Below are positions 16,800 to 27,008 of a DNA stretch of 64,000 bases, one piece after another. A program made the translations under genes and the position numbers. The DNA comes from Pseudomonas mosselii (lineage in GTDB: Bacteria > Pseudomonadota > Gammaproteobacteria > Pseudomonadales > Pseudomonadaceae), in assembly GCF_005796105.1 (NCBI RefSeq), contig NZ_VAUO01000005.1, positions 124,001 through 188,000 of the forward strand. Reading direction: 5' to 3'. A model generated the notes under the pieces. That model was not told the origin of the DNA. It was given only the letters and a program-made list of their open reading frames with translations, and did not search any database. How positions within the stretch are numbered: the first letter of the stretch is position 1; every line of letters begins with the position of its first letter.

Positions 16800-16855
16800 A
16801 TTGTTGAGCGATGGCCGGGGCTGAGCCCCGGTTCGCGGGTAAATCGGAGCGCCGA

Positions 16856-18304
16856 TCAGTGGTGTTTGCGCGGGACCGGCGTGAGCAACTCATCCGGTGG
16901 CATTTCGCATTTGATCTTGCGCCCCAGCAGCTCTTCGATTGCCGGCAACTGGTAGGAATCATCTTCGCCGGCAAAGCTGATCGACACCCCACTGGTGCCG
17001 GCCCGGCCGGTACGACCGATGCGGTGCACGTAGTCGTCCGGGTCTTCCGGCAGGGTGAAGTTGATCACGTGGCTGATGCCATCGATGTGGATACCCCGGC
17101 CAGCGACATCGGTGGCCACCAGCACGGTGATGCGCCCTTCGCGGAAGTTTTCCAGGGTGCGGATGCGTTTGTGTTGCGGCACATCGCCCGACAGCTGAGC
17201 GGCGTTTATGCCGTCGCGCACCAGTTTCTCTTCGATGCGGCGCACCTCGTCCTTGCGGTTGGCGAAGACCATCACCCGTTCCCACTTGTGCTGCGTCACC
17301 AGGTTGTACAGCAGCTTGTATTTGTCGCTGCCGGCCACGGCGTAGACGTGCTGCTCGACCGTCTCGCTGGCCACGTTTTCCGGCTCGATCTCGACGATGG
17401 CCGGGTTGGTGGTCCACTGCTTGGCCAGGTTCATCACATCGTCGGTGAAAGTGGCCGAGAACAGCAGGGTCTGGCGTTCGCTCTTGGGTGGGGTCTGGCG
17501 GATGATTTGCCGGACTTGGGGGATAAAGCCCATGTCGAGCATGCGGTCGGCTTCGTCCAGTACCATCACCTCGACCATGTCCAGGTGCACCTCGCCGCGC
17601 TGGTTGAAGTCCAGCAGGCGGCCCGGTGTGGCCACCAGGATGTCGCAGTGACGCGCCTCCAGGGCCTTGAGCTGCTTGTCGAAGTCCATGCCGCCGACAA
17701 AGCTCATCACGTTCAGGCCGCTGTACTTGGTCAGTGCGGCGGCATCCTTGGCGATCTGTACCACCAGCTCGCGGGTCGGGGCGATGATCAGCGCCCGCGG
17801 TTCACCCATGTAGCGTTCCTTGGGCGGTGGCACCTGCTGCAGTTGCGAAATGATCGAGATCAGGAACGCAGCGGTCTTGCCGGTGCCGGTCTGGGCACGG
17901 CCAATGGCGTCCTGGCCACGCAGGGTATAGCCGAGCACCTGTGCCTGGATAGGCGTGCAGTAGGGGAAACCCAGGTCGTGGATGGCGTGCATCAGCTCGT
18001 TGGAGAGCTTGAAGTCGTGGAAACGGGTCTTACCTTCCTGAGGCTCGACCACGAAGTCCTCGGGCTTCCACAGGCTGGCTTGGGGTTTGGGCTTGCGCTC
18101 ACGGCGCGGCTTGGGCGCGGCGGCCGGCTCGCTGGGCGCGGCCTGCGTGGGTTTTGCCTCGCCGCGTGGCTTGCTCGGTGGCTTCGGCTTGGCGGGCGTG
18201 CGCGCGGCAGCTGGCGCCGGTTGCGCAGCGGGTGTGGGTGCGGTCACGGGGACAGGCTCGGCGGCGTCACCCTTGGCGAATATTTTCTTGAGTGCCTTGA
18301 GCAC
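16856..18304 (-). CDS. rhlB: DEAD-box RNA helicase, RhlB type
   Basis: A 482-residue ATP-dependent RNA helicase. The first ~75 residues are a Pro/Ala/Lys-rich low-complexity extension. The core follows: Q-motif region [10 protein letters not shown], motif I AQTGTGKT, Ia [30 protein letters not shown], and the second RecA domain with [11 protein letters not shown] and [10 protein letters not shown]. Its sequence is closest in feel to RhlB, which unwinds RNA for the degradosome. The basic N-terminal extension is typical of Pseudomonas RhlB-like proteins. RhlE-type assignment is a lesser alternative. Confidence 0.88.
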   Translation of the reverse strand: MLKALKKIFAKGDAAEPVPVTAPTPAAQPAPAAARTPAKPKPPSKPRGEAKPTQAAPSEPAAAPKPRRERKPKPQASLWKPEDFVVEPQEGKTRFHDFKLSNELMHAIHDLGFPYCTPIQAQVLGYTLRGQDAIGRAQTGTGKTAAFLISIISQLQQVPPPKERYMGEPRALIIAPTRELVVQIAKDAAALTKYSGLNVMSFVGGMDFDKQLKALEARHCDILVATPGRLLDFNQRGEVHLDMVEVMVLDEADRMLDMGFIPQVRQIIRQTPPKSERQTLLFSATFTDDVMNLAKQWTTNPAIVEIEPENVASETVEQHVYAVAGSDKYKLLYNLVTQHKWERVMVFANRKDEVRRIEEKLVRDGINAAQLSGDVPQHKRIRTLENFREGRITVLVATDVAGRGIHIDGISHVINFTLPEDPDDYVHRIGRTGRAGTSGVSISFAGEDDSYQLPAIEELLGRKIKCEMPPDELLTPVPRKHH

Positions 18305-18396
18305 GGTCGTCTCGTCAACTGATTAAGGAATGTACGCCGGGCAGTGTAATGCAAGAAACGGGCGCGGCGTAGTGGCAGGCGCGACGGACTACAGGC

Positions 18397-19083
<687 letters not shown>

Positions 19084-19189
19084 TTAAGTGCGTAAAAAGA
19101 AGGCAGGGAGGGTTAATGCCAGAAAAAGATGTCGCAACTCTACAACTTTTCCTACTTGACTCCCGCTTAATCGCTTAAGCCTTCGACTG

Positions 19190-19205
19190 TGGTACGCGCT
19201 TTGCT
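19190..19205 (+). promoter_or_regulatory. Sigma-54 (RpoN) promoter of aapJQMP
   Basis: TGGTACGCGCTTTGCT fits the -24/-12 consensus TGGCACG-N4-TTGCW, with the GG and GC doublets correctly 10 bases apart. It lies about 185 bases upstream of the aapJ ATG. Nitrogen-regulated control of an amino-acid transporter by RpoN with NtrC would make sense; no clear NtrC site was identified. Confidence 0.75.
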
Positions 19206-19390
19206 ATGTCTTGACTCATGCGAATGGGTGGACCTGTATAGGTAACACCTCTTCGTATGATTCGAAGGCTGTCACAGAACAGCTCATTGCGCCAATTGAC
19301 CCAAGAACAAGCCAACAAGGGGTCGGATGCGCCTCATAAGGGTGCGGTGCAATTCCGGCTCGTACAACAAGAGCGATTTGGAGGTTGTGA

Positions 19391-20419
19391 ATGAAGATGT
19401 TGAAAACCACCCTGGCAGTCCTGACCGCTGCCGCCGCGCTGGGCGCCACCAGCTTCGCCCAGGCCGGCGCCACACTCGATGCGGTGAAGAAGAAGGGCTT
19501 CGTCCAGTGTGGCGTGAGCGATGGTCTGCCGGGCTTCTCGGTACCTGACGCCCAAGGCAAGATCGTCGGCATCGACGCCGACGTGTGCCGCGCCGTGGCC
19601 GCCGCCGTTTTCGGGGATGCCACCAAGGTCAAGTTCAGCCAGCTCAACGCCAAGGAGCGCTTCACTGCGTTGCAGTCCGGCGAAGTCGACGTGCTGTCGC
19701 GTAACACCACCTGGACCAGCTCGCGCGATGCCGGCATGGGCCTGATGTTCGCCGGCGTCACCTACTACGACGGCGTAGGCTTCCTGGTCAACAAGAAGCT
19801 CGGCGTCTCCAGCGCCAAGGAACTCGACGGCGCGACCATCTGTATCCAGGCCGGTACCACCACCGAGCTGAACGTCTCGGACTTCTTCCGTGCCAATAAC
19901 CTCAAGTACACCCCGATCACCTTCGACACCTCCGACGAGAGCGCCAAGTCGCTGGAGTCGGGCCGTTGCGACGTGCTGACCTCGGACAAGTCGCAGCTGT
20001 TCGCCCAGCGCTCCAAGCTCGCCGCCCCGACCGAGTACGTCGTGCTGCCGGAAACCATCTCCAAGGAGCCTTTGGGCCCGGTCGTGCGCAAGGGCGACGA
20101 GGAGTGGTTCAGCATCGTCAAGTGGACCCTCTTCGCCATGCTCAACGCTGAAGAGGCTGGCGTCACCTCGAAGAACGTCGAGGCTGAAGCCAAGTCCACC
20201 AAGAACCCGGATGTCGCCCGTCTGCTGGGTGGTGACGGCGAGTATGGCAAGGACTTGAAGCTGCCGAAGGACTGGGTCGTGCAGATCGTCAAGCAAGTCG
20301 GCAACTACGGCGAAGTGTTCGAGAAGAACCTGGGCCAGAGCACCGACCTGAAGATCGACCGTGGTCTGAACGCCCTGTGGAACAACGGCGGCATCCAGTA
20401 CGCGCCTCCTGTGCGCTGA
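19391..20419 (+). CDS. aapJ: General L-amino-acid ABC transporter substrate-binding protein AapJ
   Basis: A 342-residue periplasmic binding protein with a signal peptide (MKMLKTTLAVLTAAAALG ... AQA). It has the family-3 solute-binding core, including VGIDADVCRAVAAAVFGD and DVLSRNTTWTSSRD. It captures a broad range of L-amino acids and delivers them to AapQM. A good ribosome site (GGAGG) precedes the ATG. It is the first gene of the four-gene aap operon, which has a sigma-54 promoter upstream. The 66-base gap to aapQ contains a short GC-rich inverted repeat that may allow higher expression of the binding protein. Confidence 0.96.
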   Translation: MKMLKTTLAVLTAAAALGATSFAQAGATLDAVKKKGFVQCGVSDGLPGFSVPDAQGKIVGIDADVCRAVAAAVFGDATKVKFSQLNAKERFTALQSGEVDVLSRNTTWTSSRDAGMGLMFAGVTYYDGVGFLVNKKLGVSSAKELDGATICIQAGTTTELNVSDFFRANNLKYTPITFDTSDESAKSLESGRCDVLTSDKSQLFAQRSKLAAPTEYVVLPETISKEPLGPVVRKGDEEWFSIVKWTLFAMLNAEEAGVTSKNVEAEAKSTKNPDVARLLGGDGEYGKDLKLPKDWVVQIVKQVGNYGEVFEKNLGQSTDLKIDRGLNALWNNGGIQYAPPVR

Positions 20420-20486
20420 TGGCTGCTCCCCGCGGCGGCACCCTGCCGCCGCGGGTCGTTCGAATCCCTTCTTTCCGGGGCACTTC

Positions 20487-21665
20487 ATGCAAAATCGAAT
20501 CGGCGCACAAAAGGGTTTTTCCCTGAGCGATCCACGGGTGCGCGCGTGGCTGTTCCAGATCGTCACGGTGGTCTTCGTGGTCGGCCTGGGCTGGTACCTG
20601 TTCCATAACACGCAAACCAACCTGCAACACCGGGGCATCACCTCCGGCTTCGACTTCCTCGAGCGCAGCGCGGGCTTCGGCATCGCCCAGCACCTGATCC
20701 CCTACGTGGAATCGGACAGCTACGCCCGGGTGTTCCTGATCGGCCTGCTCAACACGCTGCTGGTCACCTTCATCGGCATCATCCTGGCCACTTTGCTGGG
20801 CTTCATCATCGGCGTGGCACGCCTGTCCCCGAACTGGATGATCAACAAGCTGGCCACGGTGTACGTGGAGACCTTCCGCAACATCCCGCCACTGCTGCAG
20901 ATCCTGTTCTGGTACTTCGCGGTGTTCCTCACCCTGCCGGGGCCGCGCGGCAGCATCAATATCGACGACACCTTCTTCATCAGCAACCGTGGCCTGAACA
21001 TGCCCGGCGCCTCGATGGCCGAGGGCTTCTGGCCGTTCGTGGTGGCGCTGCTGCTGGCGATCGTCGCCATCGCGGTGATGGTGCGTTATGCCAACCAACG
21101 CTTCGAGCAGACCGGCGAGCCATTCCACAAGTTCTGGGTCGGCCTGCTGATGTTCATGGGTATCCCCGGGGTGTGTGCTGCGCTGTTCGGCAGCCCGGTG
21201 CATTGGGAAATGCCTGAACTCAAGGGCTTCAACTTCGTTGGCGGCTGGGTGCTGATCCCCGAGTTGTTGGCCCTGACCCTGGCGCTGACCATCTATACCG
21301 CCGCGTTCATCGCTGAGATCGTGCGCTCGGGCATCCGCTCGGTCAGTCACGGCCAGACCGAGGCTGCCCGCTCGCTGGGGCTGCGCGAAGGCCCGACGCT
21401 GCGCAAGGTGATCATCCCGCAGGCGCTGCGGGTGATCATTCCGCCGCTGACCAGCCAGTACCTGAACCTGGCGAAGAACTCCTCGCTGGCCGCCGGTATC
21501 GGCTACCCCGAGATGGTCTCGCTGTTCGCCGGTACCGTGCTCAACCAGACCGGCCAGGCCATCGAGGTGATCGCCATCACCATGAGCGTCTATCTCGCCA
21601 TCAGCATCAGCATTTCGCTGCTGATGAACTGGTACAACAAGCGCATCGCGCTGATCGAGCGGTGA
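20487..21665 (+). CDS. aapQ: Amino-acid ABC transporter permease AapQ
   Basis: A 392-residue inner-membrane permease of the HisMQ type. It is longer than usual because of an internal insertion of about 150 residues, characteristic of AapQ. Multiple membrane segments are evident (e.g. TLLVTFIGIILATLLGFIIG). The ATPase-contact loop (EAA-like: GQTEAARSLGLREGPTLRKV) lies before the last segments. It forms a heterodimer with AapM and works with AapJ and AapP. Confidence 0.95.
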   Translation: MQNRIGAQKGFSLSDPRVRAWLFQIVTVVFVVGLGWYLFHNTQTNLQHRGITSGFDFLERSAGFGIAQHLIPYVESDSYARVFLIGLLNTLLVTFIGIILATLLGFIIGVARLSPNWMINKLATVYVETFRNIPPLLQILFWYFAVFLTLPGPRGSINIDDTFFISNRGLNMPGASMAEGFWPFVVALLLAIVAIAVMVRYANQRFEQTGEPFHKFWVGLLMFMGIPGVCAALFGSPVHWEMPELKGFNFVGGWVLIPELLALTLALTIYTAAFIAEIVRSGIRSVSHGQTEAARSLGLREGPTLRKVIIPQALRVIIPPLTSQYLNLAKNSSLAAGIGYPEMVSLFAGTVLNQTGQAIEVIAITMSVYLAISISISLLMNWYNKRIALIER

Positions 21666-21675
21666 GGGTCCAACC

Positions 21676-22773
21676 GTGACAGCCCATGTTTTCAAACCTG
21701 ATATGCCGCCACCGGTGAAAACCGTGGGCGTGCTCGCCTGGATGCGGGCGAACCTGTTCTCCAACTGGCTCAACACACTGCTGACGTTGTTCGCGCTGTA
21801 CCTGGTGTGGCTGATCGTGCCGCCGCTGGTGCAATGGGCGTTCATCGACGCCAACTGGGTGGGCACCACCCGTGCCGATTGCACCAAGGAAGGCGCCTGC
21901 TGGGTGTTCGTGCAACAACGCTTCGGTCAGTTCATGTACGGCTACTACCCGGCAGAGTTGCGCTGGCGGGTCGATCTGACCGTCTGGCTGGCGGTGCTCG
22001 GTGCTGCGCCGTTGTTCATCAAGCGCTTCCCGCGCAAGGCGGTATACGGCCTGGGTTTCCTGGTGCTGTACCCGATCATCGCCTACACCCTGCTGCACGG
22101 CGGTGCGCTGGGGCTCGACAACGTGTCCACCAGCCAATGGGGCGGCTTGATGCTGACCTTGGTGATCGCCACTGTGGGCATCGTCGGCGCCTTGCCGCTG
22201 GGTATCCTGCTGGCGCTGGGGCGGCGCTCCAACCTGCCGGCGGTGAAGGTGGTCTGCGTGACCTTCATCGAGTTCTGGCGCGGCGTGCCGTTGATCACCG
22301 TGCTGTTCATGTCCTCGGTGATGCTGCCGCTGTTCCTGCCAGAAGGCATGAGCTTCGACAAGCTGCTGCGGGCGATGATCGGCGTGATCCTGTTCCAGTC
22401 GGCGTACATCGCCGAAGTGGTGCGCGGTGGCTTGCAGGCCATCCCCAAGGGCCAGTACGAAGCAGCCGCTGCCATGGGGCTGGGCTACTGGCGGGCGATG
22501 GGCCTGGTCATCCTGCCCCAGGCGCTCAAGCTGGTGATCCCCGGTATCGTCAACACCTTCATCGCCCTGTTCAAGGACACCAGCCTTGTGATCATCATCG
22601 GCCTGTTCGACCTGCTCAACAGCGTCAAGCAAGCCGCCGCAGACCCGGCCTGGCTGGGCATGGCTACCGAGGGCTACGTGTTCGCGGCCCTGGTGTTCTG
22701 GATTTTCTGTTTCGGTATGTCCCGCTACTCCATGCACCTGGAGCGCAAGCTGGACACTGGCCACAAGCGTTAG
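21676..22773 (+). CDS. aapM: Amino-acid ABC transporter permease AapM
   Basis: A 365-residue permease paired with AapQ. Visible features are an N-terminal membrane segment near residue 30, then the HisMQ-type core with [20 protein letters not shown] and the EAA loop [17 protein letters not shown]. The start is GTG at 21676, eleven bases after the aapQ stop. A plus-strand open frame at 21807-22787 is a shadow in another phase. Confidence 0.95.
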   Translation: MTAHVFKPDMPPPVKTVGVLAWMRANLFSNWLNTLLTLFALYLVWLIVPPLVQWAFIDANWVGTTRADCTKEGACWVFVQQRFGQFMYGYYPAELRWRVDLTVWLAVLGAAPLFIKRFPRKAVYGLGFLVLYPIIAYTLLHGGALGLDNVSTSQWGGLMLTLVIATVGIVGALPLGILLALGRRSNLPAVKVVCVTFIEFWRGVPLITVLFMSSVMLPLFLPEGMSFDKLLRAMIGVILFQSAYIAEVVRGGLQAIPKGQYEAAAAMGLGYWRAMGLVILPQALKLVIPGIVNTFIALFKDTSLVIIIGLFDLLNSVKQAAADPAWLGMATEGYVFAALVFWIFCFGMSRYSMHLERKLDTGHKR

Positions 22774-22783
22774 GAGTTTCGAA

Positions 22784-23548
22784 ATGAGTGAAGCGATCAA
22801 GCAGCCTGCCGGCCCCGAAGGCATCATCCAGATGCAGGGCGTGAACAAGTGGTATGGCCAGTTCCACGTGCTCAAGGACATCAACCTGAACGTGCGTCAG
22901 GGCGAGCGCATCGTGCTGTGCGGGCCATCGGGCTCGGGCAAGTCCACCACCATCCGTTGCCTCAATCGGCTGGAGGAGCATCAACAAGGGCGCATCGTCG
23001 TCGATGGCGTGGAGCTGACCAACGACCTCAAGCAGATCGAGGCCATCCGCCGCGAGGTGGGCATGGTGTTCCAGCACTTCAACCTGTTCCCGCACCTGAC
23101 CATCCTGGAAAACTGCACCCTGGCGCCGATGTGGGTGCGCAAGATGCCGCGGCGCAAGGCCGAGGAAATCGCCATGCACTTCCTTGAGCGCGTGCGCATT
23201 CCAGAGCAGGCAAACAAGTATCCGGGGCAGTTGTCCGGTGGTCAGCAGCAGCGCGTGGCGATTGCCCGGGCACTGTGCATGAAGCCGAAGATCATGCTGT
23301 TCGACGAGCCGACCTCGGCGCTGGACCCGGAGATGGTGAAGGAGGTGCTCGACACCATGGTCAGCCTGGCCGAAGACGGCATGACCATGCTCTGCGTGAC
23401 CCATGAGATGGGCTTTGCCCGCACCGTAGCGAACCGGGTGATCTTCATGGACAAAGGCGAGATCGTCGAGCAGGCCGCGCCGGATGATTTCTTCGACCGG
23501 CCGCGCAGTGATCGGACCAAGCTGTTCCTGAGCCAGATCCTGCATTGA
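22784..23548 (+). CDS. aapP: Amino-acid ABC transporter ATPase AapP
   Basis: A 254-residue nucleotide-binding subunit energising AapQM. Motifs: Walker [11 protein letters not shown]-loop [11 protein letters not shown], signature [15 protein letters not shown], Walker [15 protein letters not shown] and switch VTHEMGFA. It closes the aap operon, starting ten bases after aapM, and is followed by an inverted-repeat element separating it from convergent algW. Confidence 0.96.
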   Translation: MSEAIKQPAGPEGIIQMQGVNKWYGQFHVLKDINLNVRQGERIVLCGPSGSGKSTTIRCLNRLEEHQQGRIVVDGVELTNDLKQIEAIRREVGMVFQHFNLFPHLTILENCTLAPMWVRKMPRRKAEEIAMHFLERVRIPEQANKYPGQLSGGQQQRVAIARALCMKPKIMLFDEPTSALDPEMVKEVLDTMVSLAEDGMTMLCVTHEMGFARTVANRVIFMDKGEIVEQAAPDDFFDRPRSDRTKLFLSQILH

Positions 23549-23574
23549 TGCGAATGGGTAGCTGACACGATCAA

Positions 23575-23706
23575 CTGTAGGAGCGGCCTTGCCGGGGCGC
23601 CGGACCGGCCGGAAAGGGCCGCAAAGCGGCCCCGGGGGTATTGGCTGCGAAGCTGAATCCTTGGGGCCGCTACGCGCCCCATTGCGGCACAAGGCCGCTC
23701 CTACAG
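23575..23706. repeat. REP-like composite palindrome between aapP and algW
   Basis: The ends are a perfect 17-bp inverted repeat, CTGTAGGAGCGGCCTTG at 23575-23591 and its complement at 23690-23706. They enclose GC-rich hairpins such as GGGCCGCAAAGCGGCCC (23616-23632). The same two words recur downstream of trpS (33542-33587), so this is a dispersed family, typical of P. putida-group REP sequences. It sits between convergent genes and may terminate transcription both ways. Confidence 0.85.
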
Positions 23707-23734
23707 GGCTGCACAGCAGCCCCAGGCAATGTGC

Positions 23735-24895
23735 TTACTTCTCTTCCTGCGCAGTCACCGGCGCCGGTGGCGGACGCAGCCCCACCTCGGCGATCAACTT
23801 GATCTGCTTGCCGTTGCGCATCACCTCGATGGTGATTTTGTCGGTCGGCTTGATCCGTGCCACCTGGTTCATCGACTTGCGTCCGTCGCCAGCCGGTTCG
23901 CCGTTGATGCTCAAAATCACATCGCCTAGCTGTAGGCCCGCATGCGCAGCCGGCCCGTCGCGGAAGATCCCTGCCACCACGATGCCCGGACGCCCCTGCA
24001 TGCCGAACGACTCGGCCAGTTCCTGGCTCAGCGGCTGCACCTCGATGCCGAGCCAGCCACGGATCACCTGGCCATGCTCGACGATCGACTTCATCACCTC
24101 CAGTGCCAGCTTGACCGGGATGGCGAAGCCGATGCCCTGGGAGCCGCCAGACTTGGAGAAGATCGCCGTGTTGATGCCCACCAGATTGCCATTGGCGTCG
24201 ACCAGCGCGCCGCCCGAGTTGCCCGGGTTGATTGCCGCGTCGGTCTGTATGAAGTCTTCGTAGTTGTTAAGGCCCAGTTGGTTGCGGCCTGTGGCACTGA
24301 TGATGCCCATGGTCACGGTCTGGCCAACCCCGAATGGGTTGCCGATGGCCAGGGTGACGTCGCCGATATGAATAGTGTCGGAGCGGCCGATGGTGATCGC
24401 TGGCAGGTTCTTCAGGTCGATCTTCAGTACCGCCAGGTCGGTTTCCGGGTCGCTGCCGATGACCCGAGCCAGGGTTTCGCGGCCATCCTTCAGGGCAACG
24501 ACGATCTGATCGGCGCCGCTGGTAACGTGGTTGTTGGTCAACAGGTAGCCTTCGGGGCTCATGATCACCGCCGAACCCAGGCTCGACTCCCAGCGTTTCT
24601 GCTTAGGCAGGTTGTCACCGAAGAAGCGGCGGAACTGGGGGTCTTCGAACAGTGGATGGGTGCTCTTGTTCACCACCTTGGTGGTGTACAGGTTGACCAC
24701 CGCTGGGGCGGCAAGTGTCACGGCATCGGCGTAGGACACCGGGCCCTGCATGATGCGAGTGGTCTGTGGCGCCTGCTGCAGGTTGACGTCCTGGCTCGGC
24801 AGGCCGACCCATTGCGGGAAACGCTGGATGATCAGGATGGCGATCAGTACGCCGGTAAGCAGGGGCCAGCCGAAGTAACGCAGAGCCTTGAACAT
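23735..24895 (-). CDS. algW: Periplasmic serine protease AlgW (DegS family)
   Basis: A 386-residue membrane-anchored protease. The order is an N-terminal membrane segment (about 10-23), a trypsin-like domain with His123 (LLTNNHVTSG), Asp153 (ETDLAVLK) and Ser227 (NPGNSGGAL), and one C-terminal PDZ domain. In Pseudomonas, AlgW senses misfolded outer-membrane proteins through its PDZ domain and makes the first cut in anti-sigma factor MucA, leading to release of AlgU. AlgU acts at promoters of the kind found upstream of algD in this window. The ATG at 24895 gives the usual length; the frame to 25009 is an overextension. Confidence 0.95.
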   Translation of the reverse strand: MFKALRYFGWPLLTGVLIAILIIQRFPQWVGLPSQDVNLQQAPQTTRIMQGPVSYADAVTLAAPAVVNLYTTKVVNKSTHPLFEDPQFRRFFGDNLPKQKRWESSLGSAVIMSPEGYLLTNNHVTSGADQIVVALKDGRETLARVIGSDPETDLAVLKIDLKNLPAITIGRSDTIHIGDVTLAIGNPFGVGQTVTMGIISATGRNQLGLNNYEDFIQTDAAINPGNSGGALVDANGNLVGINTAIFSKSGGSQGIGFAIPVKLALEVMKSIVEHGQVIRGWLGIEVQPLSQELAESFGMQGRPGIVVAGIFRDGPAAHAGLQLGDVILSINGEPAGDGRKSMNQVARIKPTDKITIEVMRNGKQIKLIAEVGLRPPPAPVTAQEEK

Positions 24896-25166
24896 GAACG
24901 AGTCCTGGAAGTAGGGCGCGGGCCGCTTCAGTGCGGCCCAGGGCGCAAGCGCGCGCGATGATACACCTGAAAAAGTCGGGCGGCGACGGCTTGCGATATC
25001 ATCGCGCAAGCCCGGCCCACGGCGCCCGCAAGCGTGGCATGGGGGCGAGTGTACGCGGTGTACGGAGAACCTGGCAGCGGTTCCCCCGAGGTCGGCGACG
25101 GCCCATAATGGCGGCCATTATACGGGTGTTGAAACCCGCAAAAACGCAGATTTCGAGGAGATTTTC

Positions 25167-25925
25167 ATGGCCGTCGCCCTCAATACCCTGGTCGAGGAAG
25201 CCGAGCGCTACCTGGGCAGCGCGAAGATCCAGGACTACTGCCCCAATGGCTTGCAGGTCGAGGGCCGTCCGCAGGTCAGCCGTATCGTCAGCGGCGTCAC
25301 CGCCAGCCAGGCACTGCTGGATGCCGCGGTCGAGGCGGATGCAGACCTGGTATTGGTCCATCACGGGTATTTCTGGAAGGGCGAAAACCCTTGCATCACC
25401 GGCATGAAGCAGCGCCGCCTGAAAACCCTGCTCAAGCACGATATCAGCCTGCTGGCCTACCACCTGCCGCTGGACGTACACCCGGACGTCGGTAACAACG
25501 TGCAACTGGCGCGGCAGTTGGAGATTACCGTCGAAGGACCGTTGGATCCTGCCAATCCCAAGGTCGTCGGCCTGGTAGGGTCGCTGGCCGAACCGCTCTC
25601 GGCGCGCGACTTCGCCCGTCGGGTGCAGGAGGCGATGGGGCGTGAGCCGCTGCTCATCGAAGGCGAGCAGATGATCCGCAGGGTCGGCTGGTGCACAGGC
25701 GGTGGGCAGGGCTATATCGATACGGCCATCGCCGCTGGCGTTGACCTGTTCATCAGCGGCGAGGCCTCCGAGCAGACCTTCCACAGCGCGCGTGAGAACG
25801 GTATCAGTTTCATCGCCGCCGGGCACCACGCTACCGAGCGCTATGGCGTGCAGGCGCTGGGCGAATACCTAGCGCGCCGATTCGCCCTGGAGCATCTGTT
25901 CATCGACTGTCCCAATCCTATCTAA
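25167..25925 (+). CDS. Nif3-like dinuclear-metal protein (YbgI/DUF34 family)
   Basis: A 252-residue protein of the Nif3/YbgI family, which binds a dinuclear metal centre; proposed roles include GTP cyclohydrolase-like or metal-insertion functions, none settled. Metal-ligand segments are VLVHHGYFW, AYHLPLDVHPDVGNN and the C-terminal AAGHHATERYG. GAGGAG precedes the ATG. It is transcribed divergently from algW and lies upstream of cysD, with about 150 bases between them. Confidence 0.93.
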   Translation: MAVALNTLVEEAERYLGSAKIQDYCPNGLQVEGRPQVSRIVSGVTASQALLDAAVEADADLVLVHHGYFWKGENPCITGMKQRRLKTLLKHDISLLAYHLPLDVHPDVGNNVQLARQLEITVEGPLDPANPKVVGLVGSLAEPLSARDFARRVQEAMGREPLLIEGEQMIRRVGWCTGGGQGYIDTAIAAGVDLFISGEASEQTFHSARENGISFIAAGHHATERYGVQALGEYLARRFALEHLFIDCPNPI

Positions 25926-26075
25926 GCCCTCCGTGGGCTTGAGCCAAACCCCCAGTCATATGGTTAGATTGTTTCGATCTAGCTCGCCGTCTAAATAGAA
26001 TCAGGCGCTGTGATAAAGTGGCTCGCTCGAACACGGCCCGCAGGCCGTCCATAAGATCGTTTTACGTGAGTAGCC

Positions 26076-26993
26076 ATGGTCGACAATCTGACGCACTTGA
26101 AACAGCTGGAGGCGGAGAGCATCCACATCATCCGCGAGGTGGCCGCCGAGTTCGATAACCCGGTGATGCTGTACTCGATCGGCAAGGATTCCGCGGTCAT
26201 GCTGCACCTGGCGCGCAAGGCCTTCTTCCCAGGCAAGCTGCCGTTCCCGGTGATGCACGTCGATACCCAGTGGAAATTCCAGGAGATGTACCGTTTCCGC
26301 GACAAGATGGTCGAGGACATGGGCCTGGATCTGATCACTCACGTCAACCCTGAGGGTGTGGCGCAGGGCATCAACCCGTTCACCCATGGCAGTTCCAAGC
26401 ACACTGACATCATGAAGACCCAGGGCCTGAAGCAGGCGCTGGACAAGCATGGCTTCGATGCCGCCTTCGGTGGTGCGCGTCGCGATGAAGAGAAGTCCCG
26501 CGCCAAGGAGCGCGTCTACTCGTTCCGCGACAGCAAGCACCGCTGGGACCCAAAGAACCAGCGCCCGGAGCTGTGGAACATCTACAACGGCAAGGTCAAC
26601 AAGGGCGAATCGATTCGCGTCTTCCCGCTGTCGAACTGGACCGAGCTGGACATCTGGCAGTACATCTACCTCGAAGGCATCCCGATCGTACCGCTGTACT
26701 TCGCTGCCGAGCGTGAAGTCATCGAGAAGAACGGCACCCTGATCATGATCGACGACGAACGTATCCTCGAGCACCTGTCCGAGGAAGAGAAAGCCCGCAT
26801 CGTCAAGAAGAAGGTGCGTTTCCGTACCCTTGGCTGCTACCCGTTGACGGGCGCTGTCGAGTCCGAGGCCGAAACGCTGACCGACATCATTCAGGAAATG
26901 CTGCTGACGCGTACTTCCGAGCGTCAGGGCCGGGTCATCGATCACGATGGCGCAGGCTCCATGGAAGACAAGAAACGTCAGGGCTACTTCTAA
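26076..26993 (+). CDS. cysD: Sulfate adenylyltransferase subunit 2, CysD
   Basis: A 305-residue ATP-pyrophosphatase subunit that adenylates sulfate to APS, the first step of assimilatory sulfate reduction. The PP-loop [13 protein letters not shown] is present, along with [15 protein letters not shown] and the C-terminal REGRVIDHD-like segment ([12 protein letters not shown]). It works as a complex with the GTPase CysN, encoded 15 bases downstream. Control by CysB is expected from other Pseudomonas, but no operator was identified. Confidence 0.98.
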   Translation: MVDNLTHLKQLEAESIHIIREVAAEFDNPVMLYSIGKDSAVMLHLARKAFFPGKLPFPVMHVDTQWKFQEMYRFRDKMVEDMGLDLITHVNPEGVAQGINPFTHGSSKHTDIMKTQGLKQALDKHGFDAAFGGARRDEEKSRAKERVYSFRDSKHRWDPKNQRPELWNIYNGKVNKGESIRVFPLSNWTELDIWQYIYLEGIPIVPLYFAAEREVIEKNGTLIMIDDERILEHLSEEEKARIVKKKVRFRTLGCYPLTGAVESEAETLTDIIQEMLLTRTSERQGRVIDHDGAGSMEDKKRQGYF

Positions 26994-27008
26994 TTTCAGG
27001 GTTACTCC

